The notes: a model not told the origin generated them from the sequence alone. DNA of 64,000 nucleotides from Cyclobacteriaceae bacterium (GCA_019638255.1 JAHBUD010000001.1:434001-498000), one strand, 5' to 3'. Positions 33,824 through 43,052 are shown, counted from the first letter of the stretch. Numbers and translations: made by a program.

Positions 33824-35068
33824 ATGTATGATTTGCTCGTAATCGGTGGCGGTGCGGCCGGATTCTTTGGCGGCATTCAGGCGGCAGAAGCTTGTCCCGG
33901 AATGAAGATTGTTATCCTGGAAAAATCCGGAAAGGTTTTGTCTAAGGTTAGAGTTTCAGGAGGAGGCCGATGCAATGTAACACACCACGAATTTAACCCA
34001 CGATCTTTGGCGCACCACTATCCACGCGGAGAGAAAACATTGCGCACACTTTTCCAACGGTTTCAAGCGAGCGATGTGGTGTCGTGGTTTGAGCAGAGAG
34101 GCGTGAAGTTAAAGGTGGAGGCTGATGGACGAATGTTTCCTGAAACCAACTCTTCACAAACAATCATCGATTGTTTTATGGATGAGGTAAACCATAAAGG
34201 CATTAGCATCCAACTGAACCAAACGGTAACAGGCGTGTCATCCAAAGACCAGTTACTGACTGTCGAAACATCCGCGGGACAAACTTTGCAAGCAAAAAAT
34301 GTTCTGGTTACTATAGGCGGCCACCCACAGCGCATAAATTATAAATGGATTGAACAACTTGGTCACACGGTTACTCCGTTGATTCCATCGTTGTTCACTT
34401 TCAATGATTCGGCAAAGCGATTCTCATCACTCATGGGCATTTCCGTTACCGATGCAGTAGTTCGCATTGCCGGAACAAAGTTCAAGGAGCAAGGCCCATT
34501 GTTAATTACACATTGGGGGCTTAGCGGCCCGGCAGTGATTAAACTTTCGGCCTGGGCAGCCGAATGGTTATTTCATGCAAACTATGAATTTGCTGTACTG
34601 GTTAGCTGGATTGGTGAGCGAAAGGAAGAAGAATTGCGATCGGAACTTTTACAGGTAAAGCAGCAACACCCAAAACGAAAAATCTATAATCAACCCCTAT
34701 ACAATCTTCCTCAACGATTGTGGACCAAGCTCTGCGAAGAAGCGGAAATAGCGGATATACCTTGGGGAGAAATCGGCAACCGAAACCTGAACAAACTACT
34801 GGAACAGTTGATTCGTTGCCCCTTTCATGTGCGCGGAAAAACTACCTTCAAAGAGGAGTTTGTTACCTGTGGCGGTGTTGATCTTAAAGACATCACGCTG
34901 CAAACGATGGAAAGCAAAATTGTTCCCGGACTTTATTTCGCGGGTGAAGTGCTTAACATTGATGGAGAAACCGGTGGGTTTAATTTTCAATCGGCATGGA
35001 CAACCGCCTGGGTTGCCGCTCAGCACATGACAGAAAAAACAAAAGCCGGAAATTTATTCCGGCTTTAA
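33824..35068 (+). CDS. HI0933-like NAD(P)/FAD-dependent oxidoreductase
   Basis: This is a 414-residue flavoprotein of the HI0933/YhiN family. It starts with the dinucleotide-binding motif VIGGGAAGFFGGIQAAE (residues 5-21), followed by the family signature VSGGGRCNVTH. The C-terminal motif is GLYFAGEVLNIDGETGGFNFQSAWTTAWVA. The reaction is not established for the family. The stop codon lies inside a bidirectional terminator. A 220-bp gap upstream separates it from the divergent methyltransferase gene and holds nothing I can identify. Confidence 0.93.
   Translation: MYDLLVIGGGAAGFFGGIQAAEACPGMKIVILEKSGKVLSKVRVSGGGRCNVTHHEFNPRSLAHHYPRGEKTLRTLFQRFQASDVVSWFEQRGVKLKVEADGRMFPETNSSQTIIDCFMDEVNHKGISIQLNQTVTGVSSKDQLLTVETSAGQTLQAKNVLVTIGGHPQRINYKWIEQLGHTVTPLIPSLFTFNDSAKRFSSLMGISVTDAVVRIAGTKFKEQGPLLITHWGLSGPAVIKLSAWAAEWLFHANYEFAVLVSWIGERKEEELRSELLQVKQQHPKRKIYNQPLYNLPQRLWTKLCEEAEIADIPWGEIGNRNLNKLLEQLIRCPFHVRGKTTFKEEFVTCGGVDLKDITLQTMESKIVPGLYFAGEVLNIDGETGGFNFQSAWTTAWVAAQHMTEKTKAGNLFRL
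35042..35066. terminator. Bidirectional terminator overlapping the flavoprotein stop codon
   Basis: AAAGCCGGAA (35042-35051) and TTCCGGCTTT (35057-35066) form a perfect 10-bp stem with loop ATTTA. On the - strand it is followed by TTTGTTTTTT, which suits termination of asd 23 bp after its stop. The TAA of the + strand gene starts at 35066. Confidence 0.8.
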
Positions 35069-35088
35069 ATATGTTCAGTTGATTACGA

Positions 35089-36081
35089 TCAGTAAACAAG
35101 GCTTTTCTCCAGCATAAACTCAGCAATCTGCACCGCGTTGGTTGCAGCACCTTTGCGCAGGTTGTCCGCTACTATCCAGAAATTAAAGGTATTGGGCTGT
35201 GACTCATCGCGTCTTATCCTTCCCACAAACACTTCATCACGACCGTGCGAGTTAATGGGCATGGGGTAAACGTTATGCTTGGGATCATCCTGTACAATAA
35301 TGCCCGGAGTATTGGCTAAAATCGAGCGGGCTTCGCTGCAGGTAAAATCATGTTGAAACTCCGCATTTACAGCTTCCGCATGACCGCCAATGGTGGGTAC
35401 GCGAACAGTGGTTGATGTAATTCCAATGGTTTCATCACCCAGTATTTTTCGGGTTTCATTCACCATTTTCATTTCTTCCTTGGTGTAACCATTATCCAGG
35501 AACATATCGATATGGGGCAATGCGTTCATGTCGATGTTGTGCGGATAAACTTTACTGCCCCGAACACCGGCACGCTCGTCTTGCAGTTGCTGAACAGCAT
35601 CTTTGCCGGTTCCTGTTACCGACTGATAAGTTGAAACAACAATGCGCTTCAATTTGTATTTCGCATGAAGCGGAGCCAACGCCATTACCATTTGAATGGT
35701 GGAGCAATTTGGGTTTGCGATGATACGGTCATCAACCGTTAATGTCTGACCGTTAATCTCGGGCACAATCAACTTTTTAGTCGGATCCATCCGCCAGGCG
35801 GAAGAGTTGTCGATTACGATGCTGCCCATTTCTGCAAAACGCGGAGCCCACTCCAGCGAGGTGTTTCCACCCGCAGAAAAAATGGCAATATCCGGGCTTA
35901 GCTTGCATGCCTCTTCTATACTTTTAATGGTGTATTCCTTGCCTTTGAAAACAGCGGTCTGCCCTACGGATTTGGCTGATGCAACCAGATACAGTTCGTC
36001 AAACGGAAAATTTCTTTCTTCAATTACCTTCAGGATCTCCTGGCCAACCAACCCTGTGGCCCCCACAACGGCTAACTTCAT
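35089..36081 (-). CDS. asd: Aspartate-semialdehyde dehydrogenase
   Basis: Asd reduces aspartyl phosphate to aspartate semialdehyde with NADPH, at the branch point to lysine/diaminopimelate, threonine and methionine. The NADP motif VGATGLVGQEIL is at the N-terminus, the catalytic Cys is in NPNCSTIQMV, and TYQSVTGTG and GGHAEAVNAEF mark the substrate site. The ATG at 36081 gives 330 residues, the family's normal length. A longer reading from 36135 adds 18 residues and would overlap the predicted -7 element at 36133-36140, so I reject it. Confidence 0.97.
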   Translation of the reverse strand: MKLAVVGATGLVGQEILKVIEERNFPFDELYLVASAKSVGQTAVFKGKEYTIKSIEEACKLSPDIAIFSAGGNTSLEWAPRFAEMGSIVIDNSSAWRMDPTKKLIVPEINGQTLTVDDRIIANPNCSTIQMVMALAPLHAKYKLKRIVVSTYQSVTGTGKDAVQQLQDERAGVRGSKVYPHNIDMNALPHIDMFLDNGYTKEEMKMVNETRKILGDETIGITSTTVRVPTIGGHAEAVNAEFQHDFTCSEARSILANTPGIIVQDDPKHNVYPMPINSHGRDEVFVGRIRRDESQPNTFNFWIVADNLRKGAATNAVQIAEFMLEKSLVY

Positions 36082-36132
36082 TTTAGTAGTTCTTTGATTT
36101 TTAGTTATTCCGCTCATTCCTGAACGGACGCG

Positions 36133-36149
36133 CAAAAATAGTATTTTTG
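36133..36149. promoter_or_regulatory. Back-to-back divergent -7 elements (asd and lamin-tail gene)
   Basis: CAAAAATAGTATTTTTG is a 17-bp palindrome that carries TATTTTTG on both strands, one base apart. Each copy fits TAnnTTTG. The left one would drive asd (ATG about 52 bp away), the right one the lamin-tail gene (start 25 bp away). The palindrome may also mean shared regulation. Confidence 0.55.
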
Positions 36150-36173
36150 GTTACAGGCATAACAAAATAGTGA

Positions 36174-38813
36174 GTGAATAAAATCCCCCATCTCCAATGC
36201 ACACGTTTGCTGTTGCTTAACACTGTGGTGTTCTGGCTTGTAGTTGGGTTGCACCTACACTCTTTTGCCCAAATCACCGATAACTTTTCAGATGGGGACT
36301 ACACCAACAATCCTACGTGGATCCCCGATAATTCTGGTAACTGGGTTGTAGAGAACGGTCAGCTTAGGTCAAACTCAAACGTACCGAGCTCCTCATTTTG
36401 GATATCCGTTCCATCCTCCAAAGTAACCCCCGCACAGTGGGAGTTTTTTGTCAACCTGCAATTCAATACATCAGGTGCAAATTTTGTTGATGTCTATCTG
36501 GTTTCGGCCAATCAGAATCTTAGTGCCCCCGGCAACAATGGTTACTTTGTCCGCATAGGTGGAACACCCGATGAAATTAGCCTCTATAAAATCGTTGGCG
36601 GAACCGCATCCATCATTGTCAATGGCACCGATGGAGTCACCAATTTCTCCAATAATGTGTTGCGCATAAAAGTTATTCGGGATGCCGCTAACCAGTGGAC
36701 GTTATCTTACGACACATCAGGCTCGGGCAATGCATATGTAGATGAGCCCTCCGTTATGGATAATACATTTACTACCGGTAGCTACTTTGGTATACGCATA
36801 ACACAATCCACAAGTACATTCTTCAACAGGCATTTCTTTGATGACTTTTATGTAGGAGACATCATTGAAGACACAACACCACCGATGATTTTAGCGGTGA
36901 ATACAACAACATCAACCAACTTGGATGTTGGTTTCAATGAAAAGCTTGATCCGCTGTCCGCACAAACACCAACAAATTATGTGGTGAATAACGGGGTGGG
37001 GAGTCCCCAATCGGCACAACTTGAGGCTGATGGCCGGACAGTCAGGCTAACGTTTGCCACTCCCTTTCCGAATGGTTTGAACTGTGTGTTGACGGTTAAT
37101 AATGTGGAAGACTTAAGCGGAAATGCTATCGGAGAAGCAACAGCAGATTTTTTCTTTTTCCAGGCTCAACCGGTGCACTATAAAGATGTGATCTTTATCG
37201 AGTTGTTCCCTGATCCAAATCCGGTTATTGGTTTACCGGAAGCTGAGTTCGTTGAACTCTTCAACAGAAGTAACAATGCAGTTAACCTGGTGGGGTGGAC
37301 GTTATCGGATCCTTCCTCTACCGCCACGCTCCCGAATTATATCTTGCTCCCCGGGGCGTATGTTATTGTAACGCCAAATGCATCGGCTGCAGCCTTTTCA
37401 ACATTTGGCTCAACAATCGGTGTTTCAAATTTTCCCACGCTTAACAACAGTGGTGATAACCTGTTGCTTCGCGATCCAGGTAATCAGGTTATTGATTATG
37501 TAAACTACACCGATGCCTGGTACAAAGATGATGATAAGAGGCAAGGTGGGTGGACGCTTGAGTTGATCGATACCGAAAACACTTGTGCTGAAGAAGAAAA
37601 CTGGGTGGCCTCAGAACATGCTTCGGGCGGCACACCCGGAAGAGAGAATTCAGTAAAGGCATCAAAGCCGGATTTAACAGGGCCACAATTATTATCAGCC
37701 ATTCCCACGTTACCCACTCAGCTTAAGCTTATGTTTAATGAGAAGCTGTACGATGAACTTCCATCCATTGCGGACTTTGTTATCACTCCATCGATCGCGG
37801 TAAGCATAGTTCAATTTTCATCCGGTAGCCTGAAAGAATTATTACTTGACTTGACGACCACCATCGCGCCACAAGTAACGTATACCATTTCAGTAACCAA
37901 CATTCGCGATTGCAGCGGGAATCTTATACAGGAAAATTTTCGAACCGCTAGTTTTGGTTACCCGGAAGAAGCGCAGGCCAACGACATCGTCATCAACGAA
38001 CTGCTTTTCAACCCCCGTCCCTTCGGGGTTGATTTTATCGAGATACTTAACAGGTCAAGCAAATTCATCAATCTTAAGGACTGGCAGGTGGGAAATTTTG
38101 AAAACGACCTGCCAATAAATTTAAGGGCAATTTCTGTGGAAGATTTATTGCTGCCCCCAGCGGGTATTATGGCGTTAACAACCGATCCGGCTACCATCCG
38201 TGCGCATTATCCCAAGTCAGTACAAGGCAAGGTGTTGCGTATAGCTGTGCTGCCCTCATTCCCTGATCGGGAAGGCTCGGCAAGCCTCGTGAATCCAACA
38301 GGAGTAGTAATCGACAAGTTTACCTATCATCAAAACTATCATTCAATTTTTCTACAGGATAAAGAGGGTGTTTCGCTGGAGCGCATTTATCCAGAAGGTG
38401 AGAATATGGATCCCAACAACTGGAAATCGGCAGCATCAACAGAAGGCTTTGCAACACCGGGATATGCGAATTCAAACCGGGGCAATGCGCAACCTATAGC
38501 CGGAGAGGTTAGGGTTGATCCTGAAATATTTATTCCGTTGTACGGCCAGCCAGATTTTACAGAAATACACTATGCGTTTGATACCGGTGGGCGGGTGGCG
38601 AACATAAAAATTTTGGACCAGCAGGGCCGGGAAATCAGAAGACTCTCAAACAATCAAACGCTCTCTACAAGTGGTTTTTTCCGTTGGGATGGCGATCGTG
38701 ACGATGGCACCAAAGCCAGACCCGGATACTATGTAGTTTGGTTTGAAGTGTTTGACAATAGCGGCTCGGTGGAGACATTCCGAAAGAGAGTTGTTGTTGC
38801 AGCCCGCTATTAG
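36174..38813 (+). CDS. Secreted lamin tail domain protein with Big_5 domains
   Basis: This is an exported 879-residue protein with a GTG start and a signal peptide to about residue 32 (VGLHLHSFAQ). In order I see a concanavalin/LamG-like beta domain (about 35-230), a Big_5 Ig domain (TSTNLDVGFNEKLDPLSAQ), a lamin tail domain (FIELFPDPNPV, EFVELFNRSNNAVNLVGW), a second Big_5 (LPTQLKLMFNEKLYDE) and a second lamin tail domain (IVINELLFNPRPFGVDFIEILNRSS). A FlgD/T9SS-tail-like Ig domain (VANIKILDQQGREIRRLS, YYVVWFEVFD) ends it. Such proteins are typically cell-surface or T9SS cargo; the substrate or partner is unknown. Confidence 0.88.
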   Translation: MNKIPHLQCTRLLLLNTVVFWLVVGLHLHSFAQITDNFSDGDYTNNPTWIPDNSGNWVVENGQLRSNSNVPSSSFWISVPSSKVTPAQWEFFVNLQFNTSGANFVDVYLVSANQNLSAPGNNGYFVRIGGTPDEISLYKIVGGTASIIVNGTDGVTNFSNNVLRIKVIRDAANQWTLSYDTSGSGNAYVDEPSVMDNTFTTGSYFGIRITQSTSTFFNRHFFDDFYVGDIIEDTTPPMILAVNTTTSTNLDVGFNEKLDPLSAQTPTNYVVNNGVGSPQSAQLEADGRTVRLTFATPFPNGLNCVLTVNNVEDLSGNAIGEATADFFFFQAQPVHYKDVIFIELFPDPNPVIGLPEAEFVELFNRSNNAVNLVGWTLSDPSSTATLPNYILLPGAYVIVTPNASAAAFSTFGSTIGVSNFPTLNNSGDNLLLRDPGNQVIDYVNYTDAWYKDDDKRQGGWTLELIDTENTCAEEENWVASEHASGGTPGRENSVKASKPDLTGPQLLSAIPTLPTQLKLMFNEKLYDELPSIADFVITPSIAVSIVQFSSGSLKELLLDLTTTIAPQVTYTISVTNIRDCSGNLIQENFRTASFGYPEEAQANDIVINELLFNPRPFGVDFIEILNRSSKFINLKDWQVGNFENDLPINLRAISVEDLLLPPAGIMALTTDPATIRAHYPKSVQGKVLRIAVLPSFPDREGSASLVNPTGVVIDKFTYHQNYHSIFLQDKEGVSLERIYPEGENMDPNNWKSAASTEGFATPGYANSNRGNAQPIAGEVRVDPEIFIPLYGQPDFTEIHYAFDTGGRVANIKILDQQGREIRRLSNNQTLSTSGFFRWDGDRDDGTKARPGYYVVWFEVFDNSGSVETFRKRVVVAARY

Positions 38814-38861
38814 CATAAAATCTGCTGATGAACTACGCAGGGAATAAACTCCCCTTTATTT

Positions 38862-38890
38862 TTTGTTTTACTACCCACCCCCTATTTTTG
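38862..38890 (+). promoter_or_regulatory. Predicted promoter of the DksA-like/scpB/rluB operon
   Basis: TTTG at 38862-38865 and TATTTTTG at 38883-38890 are separated by 17 bp, slightly short of the usual 19. The ATG at 38916 follows 25 bp later. The -7 box is a full match to TAnnTTTG. Confidence 0.45.
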
Positions 38891-38915
38891 CGCATCTTTT
38901 TAAACAGTCACATTT

Positions 38916-39629
38916 ATGGCAAAAGCGAAGAAATCAGCCAAGGGAGCAAAGAAATCAGCAGCTAAGGCTAAAAGCAAAGTAAAAGCGAAGAAGGCATCGC
39001 CCGTAAAAGCAAAGAAAAAGGTGGCAAAAAAAGCTGCGCCTAAAAAAGTGACAAAGCCTGCTGCAAAAAAGCCAGTTAAGGTTGTGAAAAAGGTAGCGGT
39101 TAAACCTGTTGTAGAAAAAACACCTGTAGAGAAAAAGCCCGTTGCCAAGAAAACAATTGAAAAGCCATCGCTGCTCAACCCAACTTTTTTCCCTCCCCTT
39201 ACGCAACGCCCCATAGCCCACAAGCCAGTAAAAAAGATTACGGTTGATGAGGATAAAACGCGCTATTCTGAAGAGGAGTTGAAGGACTTTGAAGCACTCA
39301 TCAATGAGAAGCTTGAAAAGGCGAAAAGCGAGTACAAGATCCTGAAGGAAACACTGAATCGGAATAATGACGAAGGGACAGACTCTACCTCAGGCGGAAA
39401 CACAAAAGTTTTGGAGGATGGTGCTGAAACAGCTGAAAAGGAAAACCTGAGTCAGCTTGCCGCACGCCAGCAGAAGTACATAACCAACCTGGAGAATGCC
39501 TTGGTGAGAATCAAGAATGGCACATACGGAATTTGCTCCGTTACCGGAAAACTGATTCCTAAAGAAAGGCTCATCGCGGTTCCTCATACAACCCAGTCTA
39601 TTGAAGCTAAAATGATGCAGAAAGACTAA
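38916..39629 (+). CDS. DksA/TraR-like protein with lysine/alanine-rich histone-like tail
   Basis: This 237-residue protein has two halves. Residues 1-80 are almost only K, A, P and V (AKKSAKGAKKSAAKAK), like the tail of histone H1 or bacterial HU-tail proteins, so nonspecific nucleic-acid binding is likely. Residues 100-237 resemble the DksA/TraR fold: a helical hairpin (YSEEELKDFEALINEKLEKAKSEY, AARQQKYITNLENALVRI) and the tip NGTYGICSVTGKLIPKERLIAVPHT. Only one Cys (C207) of the usual zinc tetrad remains, so the zinc finger is lost. It probably binds RNA polymerase; ppGpp response is uncertain. It is the first gene of an operon with scpB and rluB. Confidence 0.9.
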   Translation: MAKAKKSAKGAKKSAAKAKSKVKAKKASPVKAKKKVAKKAAPKKVTKPAAKKPVKVVKKVAVKPVVEKTPVEKKPVAKKTIEKPSLLNPTFFPPLTQRPIAHKPVKKITVDEDKTRYSEEELKDFEALINEKLEKAKSEYKILKETLNRNNDEGTDSTSGGNTKVLEDGAETAEKENLSQLAARQQKYITNLENALVRIKNGTYGICSVTGKLIPKERLIAVPHTTQSIEAKMMQKD

Positions 39630-39633
39630 TGCA

Positions 39634-40218
39634 ATGGATTTTCTTCAAAATCATATCGAAGCGTTGATCTTTTGTTCACCATCACCGGTGAAGATTGCGG
39701 ATATCAAAGCTTGTCTGTCTGAAATGTTCAATGCCGATGTTCCCGAAGAGGATATCGTAAATGCTATTGCGCGTTTGGAAGAAAAATATGCCTCAGATGA
39801 GTTTGCGTTTCAATTAAACAAGGCAAATGCTGGGTATCAATTCCTCACAAAGCCGGCCTATCAGTCGAGCATAGGGATTCTGCTGAAGCAGCAATCAAAA
39901 AAGCGATTGTCAACTTCAGCCATGGAGACCTTGGCAATCATTGCCTACAAGCAACCGATATCGAAAACAGAAATTGAAAACATTCGTGGAGTTAACTGCG
40001 ACTATGCGGTTCAAAAGCTGCTGGATAAAGGACTTGTGGAGATTAAAGGCAAGGGTGATACTATCGGCCGTCCGATGCTGTATGGAACATCGCCAAAGTT
40101 TATGGAGTATTTTGGAATCAGTGAACTGAGCGACCTGCCGGTACCCAAAGACTTCACCACCGAGATCAATGTGATTGGAGAGAGCACCGATTTAAAGGAC
40201 ACCGATGCGCAAGCGTAA
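39634..40218 (+). CDS. scpB: Segregation and condensation protein B
   Basis: ScpB is the winged-helix kleisin partner of the SMC-ScpA condensin that compacts and segregates the chromosome. At 194 residues it has the tandem winged-helix layout, with the signature SAMETLAIIAYKQPISKTEIENIRGVNCDYAVQKLLDKGL split over 90-130 and KGDTIGRPMLYGTSPKFMEYFGI after it. It starts 4 bp after the DksA-like gene and overlaps rluB by 14 bp. scpA is not in the window. The scpB-rluB order is conserved in many bacteria. Confidence 0.96.
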   Translation: MDFLQNHIEALIFCSPSPVKIADIKACLSEMFNADVPEEDIVNAIARLEEKYASDEFAFQLNKANAGYQFLTKPAYQSSIGILLKQQSKKRLSTSAMETLAIIAYKQPISKTEIENIRGVNCDYAVQKLLDKGLVEIKGKGDTIGRPMLYGTSPKFMEYFGISELSDLPVPKDFTTEINVIGESTDLKDTDAQA

Positions 40219-41530
40219 TACATCGGGCCCATCACGCGGAAAAAGCAATCGGTCTTCCGACAAGAAATCTTTCGACAAACCATCCGGTTCACGTTTTGGT
40301 AAAGAGAAAAGAGGACCTTCGCCAGAAGGTGAGAAGCGCCCATTCCGGAGGAAGAGCGCGACAACTTCATTTGAAAAGGGAGGAGAACGAGAAGGAAGAT
40401 CTTTTGATAAACCTTCCGGTTCACGTTTTGATAAAGAGAAAAGAGGACCTTCGCCAGAAGGCGAGAAGCGCTCATTCAAGAGGAAGAGCGCGACAACTTC
40501 ATTTGAAAAGGGAGGAGAACGAAAAGGAAGATCTTTTGATAAACCTAAGGGCTCAGGTTTTTCAAAGCCAGAACGCAGGCCCTCTTCAGACGCACGATCA
40601 TTTGGCAAGAAAAGTTCACCTGCTTTTGAGAAAGGTGAAGAGCGTAGAAAGAAATTCACTAAACCGGGATCGTCAACATTTTCAACGCAACCAAAAGCCA
40701 GGAGAAATGATGAAGAGGGTGAGAAACCTCGCGGCTTTTTTAATAAGCAGAAATTCAACAGAGATAAACCCGGTAAATTTTCTTCAAAGAAAGAACAGGC
40801 GCCCACGATTGCAAACCTAACCGGTAAGATCCGCCTTAACCGGTATGTAGCCAACAGTGGAATTTGCTCAAGACGTGAGGCAGATGAGCGGATTAAACTC
40901 GGCTTGGTTTCGGTAAATGGAGCAGTAATTACTGAAATGGGTTTTTTGGTGAGCCCCGGTGATGAAGTACGGTATGAAAGCAAAAAGCTTCAGGCCGAAC
41001 GACCGGTTTATCTTTTAATGAATAAGCCAAAGGGCTATCTCACCACTACGAAAGATCCGCAGGAACGAAACACGGTAATGCACATTATCGGCAGTGCGGT
41101 AAAAGAGCGAATCTATCCTGTTGGCAGGCTTGACAGAAATACAACCGGGTTATTGTTATTCACCAACGATGGAGAACTTGCGGAGAGACTTTCGCACCCC
41201 TCCTATAATGTAAAGAAGATTTACAAGGTTGAATTGGATCGCCCGCTTTCCAGAAATGATTTTCAGAAAATTCAAGAAGGCGTTCAGCTGGAAGAAGGCC
41301 GTGCAGTTGTGGATGATCTGGCAATTGTTTCTGACGATGGAAAAACCGTGGGTATTGAACTGCACATTGGTTGGAACAGGGTTGTGCGAAGAATTTTTGA
41401 AAAACTGGAGTATACTGTAATTAAACTCGATCGGTCAGTATATGCGGGCCTGGATAAGAAGGATTTACCTCGCGGCCATTGGCGATTCTTAACCAAGGAA
41501 GAAATTGTGCGCCTGAAGCACTTCAAATAA
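40205..41530 (+). CDS. rluB: Pseudouridine synthase (RluB-like) with repetitive basic extension
   Basis: This is an RsuA/RluB-type enzyme that isomerises a uridine of 23S rRNA. The first roughly 205 residues are an Arg/Lys/Gly/Ser-rich disordered extension built partly on a 44-residue repeat (SFDKPSGSRF, EKRGPSPEGEKR, KSATTSFEKGG). An S4 RNA-binding domain (IRLNRYVANSGICSRREADE, starting near 210) follows. The catalytic domain carries the catalytic Asp310 in GRLDRNTTGLLLFTNDG and ends in the WNRVVRRIFEKL motif. The extension probably aids RNA binding. It overlaps scpB by 14 bp. Confidence 0.93.
   Translation: MRKRNTSGPSRGKSNRSSDKKSFDKPSGSRFGKEKRGPSPEGEKRPFRRKSATTSFEKGGEREGRSFDKPSGSRFDKEKRGPSPEGEKRSFKRKSATTSFEKGGERKGRSFDKPKGSGFSKPERRPSSDARSFGKKSSPAFEKGEERRKKFTKPGSSTFSTQPKARRNDEEGEKPRGFFNKQKFNRDKPGKFSSKKEQAPTIANLTGKIRLNRYVANSGICSRREADERIKLGLVSVNGAVITEMGFLVSPGDEVRYESKKLQAERPVYLLMNKPKGYLTTTKDPQERNTVMHIIGSAVKERIYPVGRLDRNTTGLLLFTNDGELAERLSHPSYNVKKIYKVELDRPLSRNDFQKIQEGVQLEEGRAVVDDLAIVSDDGKTVGIELHIGWNRVVRRIFEKLEYTVIKLDRSVYAGLDKKDLPRGHWRFLTKEEIVRLKHFK
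40268..40545. repeat. 132-bp in-frame tandem repeat in the rluB extension
   Basis: Two near-identical 132-bp units lie at 40268-40399 and 40400-40531, and a third copy begins at 40532 (TCTTTTGATAAACC) before diverging. The period is 44 codons, so unit loss or gain keeps the frame. The copies differ at only a few positions, implying recent duplication. Confidence 0.85.
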
Positions 41531-41531
41531 A

Positions 41532-42923
41532 TCAGGCATTTGCAAGCACCATGGTAAATGTGGTGCCGTAACCATGCTCCGATTTTACGGATATGCTGCC
41601 ATTGATTTTAGCGAGCGCCTCTTTGACAATGTACAATCCAAGCCCGGTACCCTCCACTTTGCTCTCTGCACGGTAAAACATTTCAAACACTTTTGGCAGC
41701 GCCTCTTTCGGAATACCACGGCCATTATCCTCAACCACTATCTCCACTGCCCGCCCATCGCGTTTGAAGGCCACCCGAATAATGGGTTTCGGCTGGTTGA
41801 TGTTGTGATATTTCACCGCATTGGAAATCAGGTTGCCAAGAATGATTTTCATTTGTGCGTAATCAGATCGAAAAATATTTGCAGGATCTTCCTTGTAGTC
41901 AAGTTCGATGGACGGAGCGTTTTGATTGAATTTTACATCGACAATAGTGTCCTTAAGCAGATCATTGAAGTTTATCGTTTCAATTTTCAGATCGATCTTC
42001 TTACTCCGTGATAGTTTAAGGATATCACTAATTACAGAATCAAGGCGTTTAATGCGCTCTTCAATCATGCCCATGTAGCGCAGCGCAGTTTCGTCCTGTA
42101 ATTCGAGGCGCGCCACATTGGTGATACCTAGAATTGAAGCTATGGGCGACCGAAGATCGTGTGAAGTGCTGTACATGAAGCTGTCTAACTCCTTATTGAT
42201 TTTGTTAAGACGTTCACGCTCATCTTCCAGCAGCCACACCACCATGCCCAATCCGGCCAACGTAATCAGCACAAGCTCAATCATGCCGAAAAAGAAGGGA
42301 AACCTAAATTCGTTACCCATGAAGTTGAAAAGAGCCACAACAAAGTAGTAGCCAAAAGTTAATCCGTAAAGAAAAAAGGCGGCTACTAAAAGACGCTGAC
42401 CAATGCCCCGTGTAAAAACTGTACTTCTTAAGGCAATGAAGCCCATGACTATAAAACTTGCACTGATCACAAAGTAGCGAAGTCCTACCCGCAACATATA
42501 TCGGTTCAGTGCGCCATCCGTTCCGGGTGCGTCATGATATATCCACACGGTTAAAAGGGCAATGGCAGTAAGCAGCAGCGATACACGAAAAATGTATTGG
42601 AGCCTGAACAGCTTTTTCCGGATGAGCTCAAGCATTCCAAGGATTAAGAACAAAACATGAAGAAAACTCCCCGTTTGCGCAAAGAATGATGCCGTAAGCC
42701 TCAGGCCATCATTTTTATTGTATCCATAGAGGGTAGAAAAGGCTAACGAGAAAGAAGCCAGCGAAAAGAAGCCAAAACTCCAAGCCCAGGTTTTCAGGAA
42801 TGGACGGTAATAGACCTTACTGAAATACACAAAGGCGATCGTGATGACAAGGCTGATAATTCCTTCAGCCAGATACGTGGCGGCAGTGCGTGCTATTAGT
42901 TCATCGGCTAAACCTTCAAACAT
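41532..42923 (-). CDS. Membrane sensor histidine kinase
   Basis: This is a 463-residue kinase. The N-terminal half contains about seven hydrophobic helices (residues 20-232), similar to 7TM sensor modules. The HisKA domain then carries YSTSHDLRSPIASI with phosphoacceptor His255. The HATPase domain has the N box (LGNLISNAVKYHN), G1 (VEDNGRGIP) and G2 (VEGTGLGLYIVKEAL). There is no receiver domain and no adjacent response regulator, so the partner is unknown. It is convergent with rluB, one base apart. Confidence 0.94.
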   Translation of the reverse strand: MFEGLADELIARTAATYLAEGIISLVITIAFVYFSKVYYRPFLKTWAWSFGFFSLASFSLAFSTLYGYNKNDGLRLTASFFAQTGSFLHVLFLILGMLELIRKKLFRLQYIFRVSLLLTAIALLTVWIYHDAPGTDGALNRYMLRVGLRYFVISASFIVMGFIALRSTVFTRGIGQRLLVAAFFLYGLTFGYYFVVALFNFMGNEFRFPFFFGMIELVLITLAGLGMVVWLLEDERERLNKINKELDSFMYSTSHDLRSPIASILGITNVARLELQDETALRYMGMIEERIKRLDSVISDILKLSRSKKIDLKIETINFNDLLKDTIVDVKFNQNAPSIELDYKEDPANIFRSDYAQMKIILGNLISNAVKYHNINQPKPIIRVAFKRDGRAVEIVVEDNGRGIPKEALPKVFEMFYRAESKVEGTGLGLYIVKEALAKINGSISVKSEHGYGTTFTMVLANA

Positions 42924-43052
42924 TGCCCATGGTTTAAGTGATGGTAAATATCGTTACTGGAGTAACTTAAAAGCGGTAACCTTTGAATTATTATGTTATC
43001 CCCAAAGTAAAAATGACAACCTCTGACTGTGGGAATAAAGTAAAGACATAAA

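Noticed and set aside
38900..39223. Phe/Ala-rich - strand frames
   Set aside because: They mirror the lysine-rich tail of the DksA-like gene and have no start context or promoter.
40268..40545. Possible CRISPR-like array
   Set aside because: The 132-bp units are contiguous, in frame and without spacers; they are coding tandem repeats.
40192..40983. 263-codon - strand frame rich in Ser, Pro and Leu
   Set aside because: It is the antisense of the repetitive basic extension of rluB; the repeat makes a long open frame by chance.
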